From NCBI GenBank assembly GCA_023251255.1, contig JAHEZD010000001.1, positions 121,279 to 185,278 of the forward strand: a stretch of 64,000 nt of DNA, given 5' to 3'. Under the pieces are notes generated by a model, which worked only from the letters and a program-made list of their open reading frames with translations, ran no database searches and was not told the DNA's origin. The DNA is from Chitinophagaceae bacterium. Its GTDB lineage: Bacteria > Bacteroidota > Bacteroidia > Chitinophagales > Chitinophagaceae. Below are positions 25,275-33,900 of the stretch, in pieces. A program made the translations under genes and the position numbers. Positions within the stretch are counted from its first letter, which is position 1, and every line of letters starts with the position of its first letter.

Positions 25275-27311
25275 ATGAAGAAATTCTTTACGATACTTAT
25301 TCAACAATTCAAAGGGGCCATTGCTGCTTTTCTTCCATTGCAGCTTGTATTCAGTGCAATCTTTGTTGTGTTGAGGTTGGTGGAAATAATGATGGAATGG
25401 TTTGCACATGGATTGCCCAAGGAACTGGGAAGGGTTATCTGGATTGGCTTGTTGAAGGACCTTGCCTTTGTTTTGACCGCAGGTTTATGGCTATTTGTTC
25501 TTTACTATATCCTTTTCTGCCTGCATAAAAAGTTGGCAACGGTCATTTACATAATAGTAGCTGTGCTGCTATGCAGCATCCAGTTGGGGCTTTCCAATTA
25601 TTTCATTAGAACACTTGTTCCGCTGGGGGGAGATTTGTGGAGCTATTCCATTGCGGATATCAAGCAGACTGTTGGTGCGGCGGGCATCAAAATTGGCGTT
25701 ATCATTGGGTTGGTGGCCGCTATTGCCTTGATCATTGTGTCTTTTGTTCTCTTGCCCAAAAGAATCAAGGTTCAGTATAAAGCCGCAAGGATTGCTTTTT
25801 TTATCATGCTGCTGGCACAACTGTTCCATGTTGGTAACAGAACGGCCTCCTTAAAAGCGGGATCTGAACAGGCCTCCAATTTGTCCATCAACAAATCCTA
25901 TTTTTTCTATCACCAGACATTGGAGAAGTTATTTCCACCTGAGCCCGACCTGGATATTTATGCGGACAGTTATATCAATGATTTTGGTGCTGGAGCCAAC
26001 AAGGATATCCAACCTTTTGAATATGTGGATGAAGCCAATTACCCTTTTCTCCATAAAGAGCACACTGCAGATGTTCTATCCCCTTTCTTCAATAAATCGT
26101 CAACACCGCCCAATATTGTTATCATCCTTACGGAGGGGCTGGGACGGGCATTTACCAATAGTGGGGCATACCTTGGTAGCTTCACACCATTTCTTGACTC
26201 GCTTTCGCAGAAGGGCCTTTACTGGGAAAATTTCATGAGCGAGGGAGGAAGGACCTTTGCGGTGCTGCCATCATTGCTTGGCTCATTGCCCTTTGCCAAG
26301 AACGGTTTCTGTGAACTGGCAGATCATGCCCCAAAGCATTTGAGCTTGATGAGCTTACTGAGGAGCAATGGTTACTACACCAACTTTTATTATGGTGGCG
26401 ACAGTCATTTTGATTTCATGGATGTGTTCCTGCACAACAATGCCATCAACCAGATTACGGATATCAAGAATTTCCCACTGGGCTACACAAAGATACCAGC
26501 AACTGCAAATGGGTTTTCATGGGGGTATGGTGACAAGGAACTGTTCCGTTGTTTCCTTGCGGGCAAGGATGCATTGCCCAAGCAGCCGCAGTTAAATGTA
26601 CTGCTAACGGTTTCCACGCATAGCCCTTTTTTGATCAACGAGCAGCAAACCTACCTGAACAGGTTTGAACAAAGAATGAAGGAACTGGGTTTTGATGCGA
26701 ACAAGCAACAGGAATACCGCAGCTACGAACAGCAGTATGCCAGCATTCTCTACACAGATGATGCGCTCAGGGGTTTCTTTGCTGAATATGCCAAAAGAAG
26801 CGATTTCAACAATACTGTTTTCATTATCACTGGGGACCACCGGATGCCAGAAATACCCATGGTTTCCAAGGCGGACAGGTACCATGTGCCCTTAATTGTT
26901 TACTCTCCCCTGCTTGGCAGAACCGCAAAATTTTCTTCGGTATCCACGCACTTTGATATTGCCCCATCTATATTGGCATGGTTAAAGGGCCAATACGGTT
27001 TTTCCATTCCCGCACTTGCCAGTTGGTTGGGCAACGGGATTGATACCAGCCGTTCATTCAGGAACATACATAACTATCCTTTCATGCAGACAAAGGATGG
27101 CGTTAATGGGTTTATGTTGGGCAACCATTTTATGGATGGCGATGAACTCTTTGAAATAGGCAGCAATATGAACCTTGTCCCTGTTTCTGATGAAGGGACC
27201 AAAAGCAGGGTGAATGCGGCATTTGAAAGCTTCAAGCAAAAAAACAACAAAATCATAGCTGGCGGCAAGCTGGTGCCTGATTCTATTTATGAGAAGTACT
27301 ATCCGAGGTAG
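25275..27311 (+). CDS. LTA-synthase-like sulfatase-fold transferase
   Basis: I prefer the ATG at 25275 (MKKFFTILIQQFKG), 10 bp after the glycosyltransferase stop, over a start at 25236 that would overlap it. The 678 residues comprise about five N-terminal membrane helices (within 1-170) and a periplasmic sulfatase/alkaline-phosphatase fold. The fold has NIVIILTEGLGRAF, the probable Thr nucleophile in SEGGRTFAVLPSLLGSLPF and the metal site TGDHRMPE. Relatives (LtaS, MdoB/OpgB) move phosphoglycerol from lipid to polymer or glucan. In a Gram-negative this most likely decorates the polymer made by the preceding gene. The 3' end overlaps the convergent gene by 29 bp. Confidence 0.88.
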   Translation: MKKFFTILIQQFKGAIAAFLPLQLVFSAIFVVLRLVEIMMEWFAHGLPKELGRVIWIGLLKDLAFVLTAGLWLFVLYYILFCLHKKLATVIYIIVAVLLCSIQLGLSNYFIRTLVPLGGDLWSYSIADIKQTVGAAGIKIGVIIGLVAAIALIIVSFVLLPKRIKVQYKAARIAFFIMLLAQLFHVGNRTASLKAGSEQASNLSINKSYFFYHQTLEKLFPPEPDLDIYADSYINDFGAGANKDIQPFEYVDEANYPFLHKEHTADVLSPFFNKSSTPPNIVIILTEGLGRAFTNSGAYLGSFTPFLDSLSQKGLYWENFMSEGGRTFAVLPSLLGSLPFAKNGFCELADHAPKHLSLMSLLRSNGYYTNFYYGGDSHFDFMDVFLHNNAINQITDIKNFPLGYTKIPATANGFSWGYGDKELFRCFLAGKDALPKQPQLNVLLTVSTHSPFLINEQQTYLNRFEQRMKELGFDANKQQEYRSYEQQYASILYTDDALRGFFAEYAKRSDFNNTVFIITGDHRMPEIPMVSKADRYHVPLIVYSPLLGRTAKFSSVSTHFDIAPSILAWLKGQYGFSIPALASWLGNGIDTSRSFRNIHNYPFMQTKDGVNGFMLGNHFMDGDELFEIGSNMNLVPVSDEGTKSRVNAAFESFKQKNNKIIAGGKLVPDSIYEKYYPR

Positions 27312-28467
27312 GTTTGTTGTTGTAATAATCGTCGAGGATATTGCGCATCAATGGTTCATAGAAGTTCCAGAAGAAAGTGGCCCTATCGCCGGGATAGGTT
27401 CCATTGTCAAACATCCAGTTTAAATAATGTATGCCCTTATAGTAGGAGTTCCTGAATGTGATGGGATTGTCGGAAAAGTCTGCCGAGAAATAATAGAACC
27501 GGTAATCCTTTCCTTCATGTACCTGTACCGCAGGGAACTTGGGCGGGATGCCTGCATCCTTTAAAACCTTGCTGCCATTGGCATTCACGGAAATTTCAAA
27601 CTGGGACACGATGGTGTTCTTAGATGCGTCCGCTTGTACAATATCAAACCAGAAAGGATAATGTATTTTCTTGGGTACACCATAACTGTCCTGTGCAAAC
27701 CTGCTGCTGGCTATATAGGGAACCGCTTCTGTTAAATGCGTTTTTTGTTCCACAATCTCTATCCTGCCGTCAATATGTGCAAAGACAATACCTGCATACC
27801 TGAATGGCCAGTTGTTATTGTGTTGGGCAATGTAATTGTTGATCAACCATTTGGGGAGTTCCTTGTTCTTCGAAGTATCGAACGATTCAAAATACCTGCC
27901 CACCCAGCCGGTCCACCTTACCCCAAATTCATGTTCAAATTTGTTCTTTACATCAACAGGTGTTGGTGAGCCAATGCAGTTGAATTCGGTAATGACGAGT
28001 TTGTGTTTGGCCTTCAGTTGTGCCAGCAGGCTGATGTCCTGTTCGCTCATACCGCCGTACAAAATGCCGGAACGTTCAGAAGCCTGCTTTCCTGTAAACC
28101 ACTCCCTTCTGTAAATACCATAGGCATCTGTTATGTAGGCGGCATCGGCATCTTCGCTTAAATGCTGCAGTTGCTGTTCCGAGAAACGTTCCAGGCCCTT
28201 AATGCGGTACTGCTGGTTCTCCTTGGGGAAGAAGCCATAGTAGTCCCTGTCAACCTGGTACAGGTCATTTCTATTTTTTGAATACTTCTGGTTGTTCAGG
28301 ACCCAGGTGAGCGAGATGTGTTCCTGGCCCTCCCTTGTCAAAACTGTTTTGTCAATGATGGCAATTGTGAGTTTCTTCTTTGGCCATAGCATCCATGCCA
28401 GCCACATCCATAAAGGGATTACGGAAAATATAATGATGAACAGGATGATGATGTTTTTCTTCTTCAT
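27283..28467 (-). CDS. Membrane-anchored protein of unknown function in the polymer cluster
   Basis: This 394-residue protein has one N-terminal helix (IIILFIIIFSVIPLWMWLAWML) that would tether it to the inner membrane, with the rest in the periplasm. The soluble part has an alpha/beta start (LTIAIIDKTVLTREGQEHIS), the stretch HKLVITEFNCIGSPTP and a Trp/Tyr-rich end (YLNWMFDNGTYPGD, FFWNFYEPLM). This could suit carbohydrate binding or hydrolysis, but I see no signature that names a family. Three bases separate it from the YaiO-like gene upstream, so the pair is an operon facing the glycosyltransferase operon. Confidence 0.75.
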   Translation of the reverse strand: MKKKNIIILFIIIFSVIPLWMWLAWMLWPKKKLTIAIIDKTVLTREGQEHISLTWVLNNQKYSKNRNDLYQVDRDYYGFFPKENQQYRIKGLERFSEQQLQHLSEDADAAYITDAYGIYRREWFTGKQASERSGILYGGMSEQDISLLAQLKAKHKLVITEFNCIGSPTPVDVKNKFEHEFGVRWTGWVGRYFESFDTSKNKELPKWLINNYIAQHNNNWPFRYAGIVFAHIDGRIEIVEQKTHLTEAVPYIASSRFAQDSYGVPKKIHYPFWFDIVQADASKNTIVSQFEISVNANGSKVLKDAGIPPKFPAVQVHEGKDYRFYYFSADFSDNPITFRNSYYKGIHYLNWMFDNGTYPGDRATFFWNFYEPLMRNILDDYYNNKPTSDSTSHK

Positions 28468-28470
28468 GAT

Positions 28471-29718
28471 TTAGAAACGTCTGGTGTAACCAATGCCTAT
28501 GTCAAATTGGTTGCCCTTGGTGTCCTTCAAATATTCCTGGTTGATCCATCCTGCATTCAACGAGAAGCTGTTGTATTTCTTGATACTGAAGTTCCATGCT
28601 GCTGATGCTTTTTGTGACAGGAGCTTATAGTTGCTGTTCAATTGCTGTGCAATGCTCCTTTCATCGGGCGAAATGCCTGTGCCCACTGTTAACAGCAGAT
28701 AGTCCTCTGCGGAGCCCTTGTAATAATACCTTGCTGCGAGGCTGTAGGATTGGGAAATATTGCTGCTGCCCGGTGTTAAATAGGTCCTGCCACTGAAGAG
28801 CCAGTTCCTGTAATATTTCCCCAGGTACAGGGTATAGATCCAGGTATCGTCCGTAAAGTGCAGGTATCGGAAGCCTGCTTCTGCTTCAAAGCTTTTGGGA
28901 AGGTTGGCATATAGGGAAAAGCCTGCACGGAACTTTGGGAAGATGCCATCATCGGCGGAATAGCCGGCACTTACATAGCTGTAGAATGTTTTGGAGATAT
29001 GCGGGTAGGCATCCACTTCGTACTGCACGCCATCGGATTTGAAACGGTTGGCATAATTGACCCTTGCAGCAAAGGAGCCAAGCTTGGTGCTTCTGGAATA
29101 GTCAAGGCTTACCAGGTGCCATGGATCGCTGAACTGCTTGTCAAAGTAGGTATAGCCATAGCTAACGCCGATCTTGTTCTTGGCAGATACATCTTTGATC
29201 CTGTCTGCCAAGGCCCTTGCTTCTGCATTGCTTTTGTCTATGGAAAATAGTTGCTGGATCACTGCTCCTGCTTCACTGTATTTTCTTGCTGCAATCAATA
29301 CTTTGGCCCTGCGGATGAGCAGGTCAGTGGACTGTGGGTGGAACCGCAATCCTGCTTCACTTATTTTCAGGGCATTATCGTAATGATTGTTCCAGTATTC
29401 CAGATCGGTATAGGCCACAGTAGCGTCTTCATAATCGGGTTTGTTTTTCAGCACGGTTTCAAAACAGATCTTTGCACTGTCATAATTGTCTGTCCATGTA
29501 TAGATCCTGCCAAGAAAGATGCGGATATCTGCATAATTGGGGCTAATGGTTAATGCTCTGTAGCAATAGGACTTTGCTTTGGTATAGTCCTTCTCCTCAA
29601 AAGCGGCTTTGCGGGCAGCCTGAAACAGTCCGTCGGAGGAAGTGGTGTCCTGCGAAAAGGAAACCCGGCCAATTAGGGTGCAAACCAACAGTAGGAAGAA
29701 CAGCTTTTTACATTGCAT
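28471..29718 (-). CDS. YaiO-like outer-membrane protein with N-terminal TPRs
   Basis: The 415-residue protein starts with a signal peptide (MQCKKLFFLLLVCTLIGRVSFSQ). Three or so TPR-type repeats follow (about 30-170; KAKSYCYRALTISPNYADIR, SAKICFETVLKNKPDYEDAT, NALKISEAGLRFHPQS). The C-terminal barrel of about 220 residues (GVSYGYTYFDKQF, SLDYSRSTKLGS, AEAGFRYLHFTDDTWIYTLY) ends in FDIGIGYTRRF with terminal Phe. This layout is that of the YaiO outer-membrane family found with exopolysaccharide genes, so it may be the exit route or a surface anchor for the polymer. Confidence 0.88.
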   Translation of the reverse strand: MQCKKLFFLLLVCTLIGRVSFSQDTTSSDGLFQAARKAAFEEKDYTKAKSYCYRALTISPNYADIRIFLGRIYTWTDNYDSAKICFETVLKNKPDYEDATVAYTDLEYWNNHYDNALKISEAGLRFHPQSTDLLIRRAKVLIAARKYSEAGAVIQQLFSIDKSNAEARALADRIKDVSAKNKIGVSYGYTYFDKQFSDPWHLVSLDYSRSTKLGSFAARVNYANRFKSDGVQYEVDAYPHISKTFYSYVSAGYSADDGIFPKFRAGFSLYANLPKSFEAEAGFRYLHFTDDTWIYTLYLGKYYRNWLFSGRTYLTPGSSNISQSYSLAARYYYKGSAEDYLLLTVGTGISPDERSIAQQLNSNYKLLSQKASAAWNFSIKKYNSFSLNAGWINQEYLKDTKGNQFDIGIGYTRRF

Positions 29719-29799
29719 GAAGCATGAGTATTGGATACACCAAATATAACGTGCAGAAGGGGGCTTTAGTTTCCGTTTTGGCAGATTCTGTAAACTGTA

Positions 29800-29830
29800 T
29801 TTGGAAAATAAGTTGATTTCTCTATTTTTG
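29800..29830 (+). promoter_or_regulatory. Promoter of the CAT-anticodon tRNA
   Basis: TTTG at 29800-29803, a 19-bp spacer and TATTTTTG at 29823-29830 match the Bacteroidota consensus exactly. The tRNA starts 27 bp later. Confidence 0.7.
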
Positions 29831-29856
29831 CCGTCCTTTAGAACCTGAAAAGGTTT

Positions 29857-29930
29857 GGGCCTATAGCTCAGTTGGTTAGAGCACCTGACTCATAATCAGG
29901 GGGTCCCTGGATCATGCCCAGGTGGGCCCA
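29857..29930 (+). tRNA. tRNA with anticodon CAT (Met or Ile2)
   Basis: The acceptor GGGCCTA pairs with TGGGCCC (one G-T), the D-arm is GCTC-AGTTGGTTA-GAGC, the anticodon stem-loop is CCTGA-CTCATAA-TCAGG with CAT at 29891-29893, and the T-stem is CCTGG/CCAGG. CCA is not encoded. CAT may mean elongator Met or, with lysidine, Ile2; I favour Met without certainty. The T-loop is ATCATGC instead of TTCRANN, so positions 54 and 58 are A and T rather than T and A. Stems are intact, and a promoter and terminator are present. Confidence 0.85.
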
Positions 29931-29936
29931 CTTCAA

Positions 29937-29975
29937 AAAAAAGCAGTTACGATAGTAGATCGTAGCTGCTTTTTT
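29937..29975 (+). terminator. Intrinsic terminator after the CAT tRNA
   Basis: A 17-bp stem (AAAAAAGCAGTTACGAT against ATCGTAGCTGCTTTTTT, one G-T pair) with a 5-base loop and a T-run. Confidence 0.85.
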
Positions 29976-30159
29976 GTTTGTACAGCATTGGTACAAATGA
30001 TTGAAAAGGCCTTCTGTAATCTGGTTGGCCCATGTTATGCAAATGGTTTTCACAGTACAAGGAGGTTACTTATAGTTGCCTTGATGATGGGAAGCGTACG
30101 GGTGGTATATGGATGAAGTAAGGGACATCTATGGATGGGATATAGGAGAAGTACGGGAG

Positions 30160-30227
30160 GGGTATGGGTGAAGGTCTCTATATGGTCCCTATAAGGTCTC
30201 TATATGGTCCCTATAATGTCCCTATAA
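30160..30227 (-). repeat. 11-bp tandem repeat (5 units) with conserved tail, copy 2
   Basis: On the plus strand five 11-bp units run from 30173 to 30227: GGTCTCTATAT, GGTCCCTATAA, GGTCTCTATAT, GGTCCCTATAA, TGTCCCTATAA. Read on the minus strand they are NNTATAGNGAC followed by CTTCACCCATACC, the same layout as at 16652-16720. Confidence 0.75.
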
Positions 30228-30383
30228 GGTGCAACCTTTCTTTGTTTAGGGGGAGGGGTGGTTGTGGGGGTATAGGGTTTATAGCAATTTAAGGATTTGT
30301 GGTGATATGGGGGAAGAAAGTATTTATTAACTGGATTTGAAGTGTTCCGAAAAAATACAGTGCCATAAAACAATTAAAAAAAA

Positions 30384-30500
30384 TGTTACAAGAATGAATG
30401 TTACAAAAAAATGTGTAACAAGTGAATGTGTAGCAAGTGACATGTTACAAAATGGATGTTACAAAAAAAGTTGTAACAAGTAAATGTGTAACACTTTTTT
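30384..30500 (+). repeat. TGTTACA/TGTAACA-rich dispersed repeat, copy 2
   Basis: About 115 bp with four TGTTACA and three TGTAACA motifs in A-rich spacers. It is the inverted counterpart of 13275-13385 and lies within a 950-bp gene-free stretch between the tRNA and the large unknown gene. That stretch also holds the 11-bp repeats and REP relics. Confidence 0.6.
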
Positions 30501-30616
30501 TAGTTTGATTTTTGCTGCGGGATTTTATTACAGCACAATTTCGACAGTTACCAATGATTAATGTGAGGGGAGGTTGTCTTTTAAATATAGGGGCCATGTA
30601 ATGGCTTATTTGCTCC

Positions 30617-30823
30617 GTAATCTAACGAGAGCGGGGGACACTGCCTTCATCGCGTATTTTTATAGCCTTGGTTTGCTTGTTCTTTTTTGATACTAAGATA
30701 GTATGTTCCAGCCAGTTGCAAACTGGCTTTCATTGGCAATCCGTAGATAGCTGCGCACTTGGCTAACGCTCGGAATCTACGGATAGCCGCTCCGGTTTGA
30801 TATGAAATCTAAGGGGAGCGGGG
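30617..30823 (-). repeat. REP unit and RAYT 5'-end relic bordering the large unknown gene
   Basis: TAATCTAACGAGAGCGGGGG (REP end) is followed by about 80 bp matching the RAYT start and leader (13072-13145), then the hairpin GCCAGTTGCAAACTGGC, AATCCGTAGATAGC ... GAATCTACGGAT and a second end motif. The unknown gene begins about 100 bp later. Confidence 0.75.
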
Positions 30824-30922
30824 GTACATCGCTACAGGTGCGTAAATAATGTTATCGTATCGAAATAAAAACTTACTTTTTTGCAAGATTCGAAGACTTA
30901 TACTTTTCAACCTATAAATACA

Positions 30923-33900
30923 ATGGAACTATACCAGTTAAACCAACAGTCGGAGGAGATAGCTAACCAAATAAAATTATCTAAAGCGAAACTGACCTAT
31001 CGACAACCCACCGCTTTTGCAATTCAGTCGGATTATGATTGGAATGCATCCTTTTTCTTCGCTATGCTGTTATTCGAAAGCCAAATAAAGCCAAATACAT
31101 TTCTTACAGAGCGGGACCTTTCTGAGTTGCATGAATCATTTGAAAAGAAGGACGGAACACTCGATATAGAAGTATTAAAAAACAGATTTTGGATTAGAAA
31201 TGTTCTTGGTATTATAGAGATTCCAAGTCTAATCAGCAACGCTGTGCGTCATTTTGAAAAGATAGAAGAAGCAGAAGCCGAGTTCAACTTTCTAAGGGAC
31301 GCTATAAAAAATTTCAAGAAGGGCAATGATATCGGCCTACAAGAGTTCATGCTGTTCTTTGAAAAATATCAGCAAGAAAAATCACTTCGGATTTCGATTG
31401 ACCTTTGTAAAATAGCTTTCCATTTGAAACTTGAAAACGACAAGGTTACAATAAATAACATTAGGTACAACGAGCCATTATTTGTTCATAAAAGGGAATT
31501 GAAGTTTATAGAAACAGTATTGGAAAAGCAGAAGGAAGGTGACAGGCACTGCCTACAAATTGATTCGAACAGACTGCAATCAATTCACAAGAATCATAAA
31601 AGCGTCTTTTCAAAAACACCTCCGATAGACGACTTGATAGCAGAAGGAGTAATTAAAAAAGAAGATAAGCATTATACCTTGAAAATAGGCCACTCCAATC
31701 TTCAATATGGGGAGACGCTATACAATAAAATCAGCCCACAGCTTTTTGCCTTAATGCGTGGTTCCGAAGACTACAGGGAAGATGCAGAACTGCTAAAAGA
31801 ATGGCTTTTGAAATTAAGTTTTGTTGCTGATTTCAACCATTCAAGCGAAGGCTTTAATGCAGAGGATACAAGTTTAATATTGGAAACAAGCTTAACTATT
31901 TTATTAAATGAAAAAGAGGTTGCTGGTGCGGATACAGAAATAGACAAACTGGTCCTGTCCGGGAGGCATTCAGGTTATTCGATAAACCAGGGTTCCATAA
32001 AAAAACATTTTCCTGACTTGACAAAATCAAAAAATGTCTTTGAGCTTTTCCAACAGCTTCAGGAATGCAATGAGACAGGGCAGAATGATATGTTGTGGAT
32101 ACAGGAGACAAGGTGGCTTATAGCCGATCTAACAAGCCTGATTGTCTTTTTTGACAATGGCAAAGGGGAGGACGGTCTATCATACCCTCATATCCGGAAA
32201 TTAATCCTGGCAGGAAAGGACAGTCCCTACCTGCTCTGGAAAACATGCTTCTATATTTACTACTGGAAACCCGAACTCATCCCGTACCTGATAGTGGACC
32301 CAAGCATTTGCTCATTGGCCTTCAAGCTGTATTTTATTTCGTCGGTTGACGATGGATATCCAAAGGAGCATGCAGCCATATTGAAGAATGGCATTGCATG
32401 CAAATGTTTTGGGTTGCTTCTGTCTTCATTATACTCCAATCGACAAATACAGCCTGCTGAAAGAGCGGTACCCATTTTTGAATGCTTAAAACTCTTGCTT
32501 GAGAGCAAACAGGAAATCAATATAAACAGGCGGTCCAATTCATTGAATGAAGAAATATCCTTTCTAAGTAAACTGTATATTGATTTAGCTTCGGTCCTAA
32601 AGGGCCAAAAATTACAGGAGCCTGTCTTTGGGGGAACGTTTGAATCAAGAAAACACCTCTATGAAGAAACCTTGGAAGGCCTGTATCAACAAATAAAGGA
32701 TTATGATGGGCAGGCGATTTATAGGGCGAGCGTTATAGGTGTTCCTTTTGTGAAATTGCAATTGTATGGGCTGGTGCTTGGCCTTATCCAGTTATGCACT
32801 AGTCAAAAAAAAGCAGGGGATGCACCAACTTTAAATGCCGGATCACTCGCCCAAAAGTTCCTGTCCGAGTACACAAAAGCATTCAATTGCAGCACGGTTA
32901 AAACATGGGACTACTTTGAATCCATGAATAAGGAGACCGTGCCAATTTGGTCGTCCCAGTACAAGGCAGAGGCAGTTTCAATCAAGTGGCACGATTGGGC
33001 ACTACTGTTGGAGGAACATGAGCTCCTTGAGCAGTTCCTGCAGCCCTTGGACTTAAAACTGCAACCATCAGGGGACACATTCGACAAGTACAATTATTAC
33101 ACCGTAGAAAAAATACGCACACACTTAGAAATACTGCTTTCCATACATGAGCACCTGAAGAACAGTGAGACTGCATACAAGCAAAAAGGCAAAAAAGTCG
33201 GCTCGGCATTGTATAAACTGGAACTGTCCATTTCACGCTTCATTGTTAAATATTCAGTCACCGATACGCAAAACGCCAGGATCGACATCTTTTCTGACAG
33301 GAATGAAAATGCCATTTCAGGTGTCCACGGTAACGAACTATTGCCCAAGCTAGCCCAGGCTATCAATAAATTCAGCAGTGAAAACAAAACAACTATTTTG
33401 ACTGCCTTGACGCAATCAGACCCCATCACAAAATGCCTGAAGCTGCTGGAGTTCTTGTCAAATGAATCGGATAGGGATTTTATCAAAAAGCAAATGACGG
33501 GACTGGATGTTGCCAGTTATCTCGATGAAAAGAATTATATCCCAGAGATAGAAACCGTTGTAACCAAACTTGCTGAATTTGAAGAGTTCACTGAAAAGGC
33601 AAAAGAGGCATTGGAATACTGGAAAAATCGGATACTGACCAGGCGTGACAACAAAGAATATCAAATAACCTATTTCAGATTAAAACTGCTGATTGCCTAT
33701 TATGCAGTAGATGAACAAACCATTGTACAAGAGAAATCTCCTACAAGTGAACGCTTTCATGGTAGCAACGGGCATGTGTTCAGGTCTGAGGAAACAAGGA
33801 GCTTCTACCTTGGCCTGGTTAAACTTAAAAAAGACATGCCTGAGGAGGCCTATAAAATTTTTAATGAATTGATGAGGTCAACAGAATCGGAGAAAAGCAG

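Noticed and set aside
29857-29930. Calling the CAT tRNA a pseudogene
   Set aside because: All stems pair, the promoter and terminator are strong, and the unusual T-loop change is a matched swap at 54/58. It is kept as a tRNA with a note.
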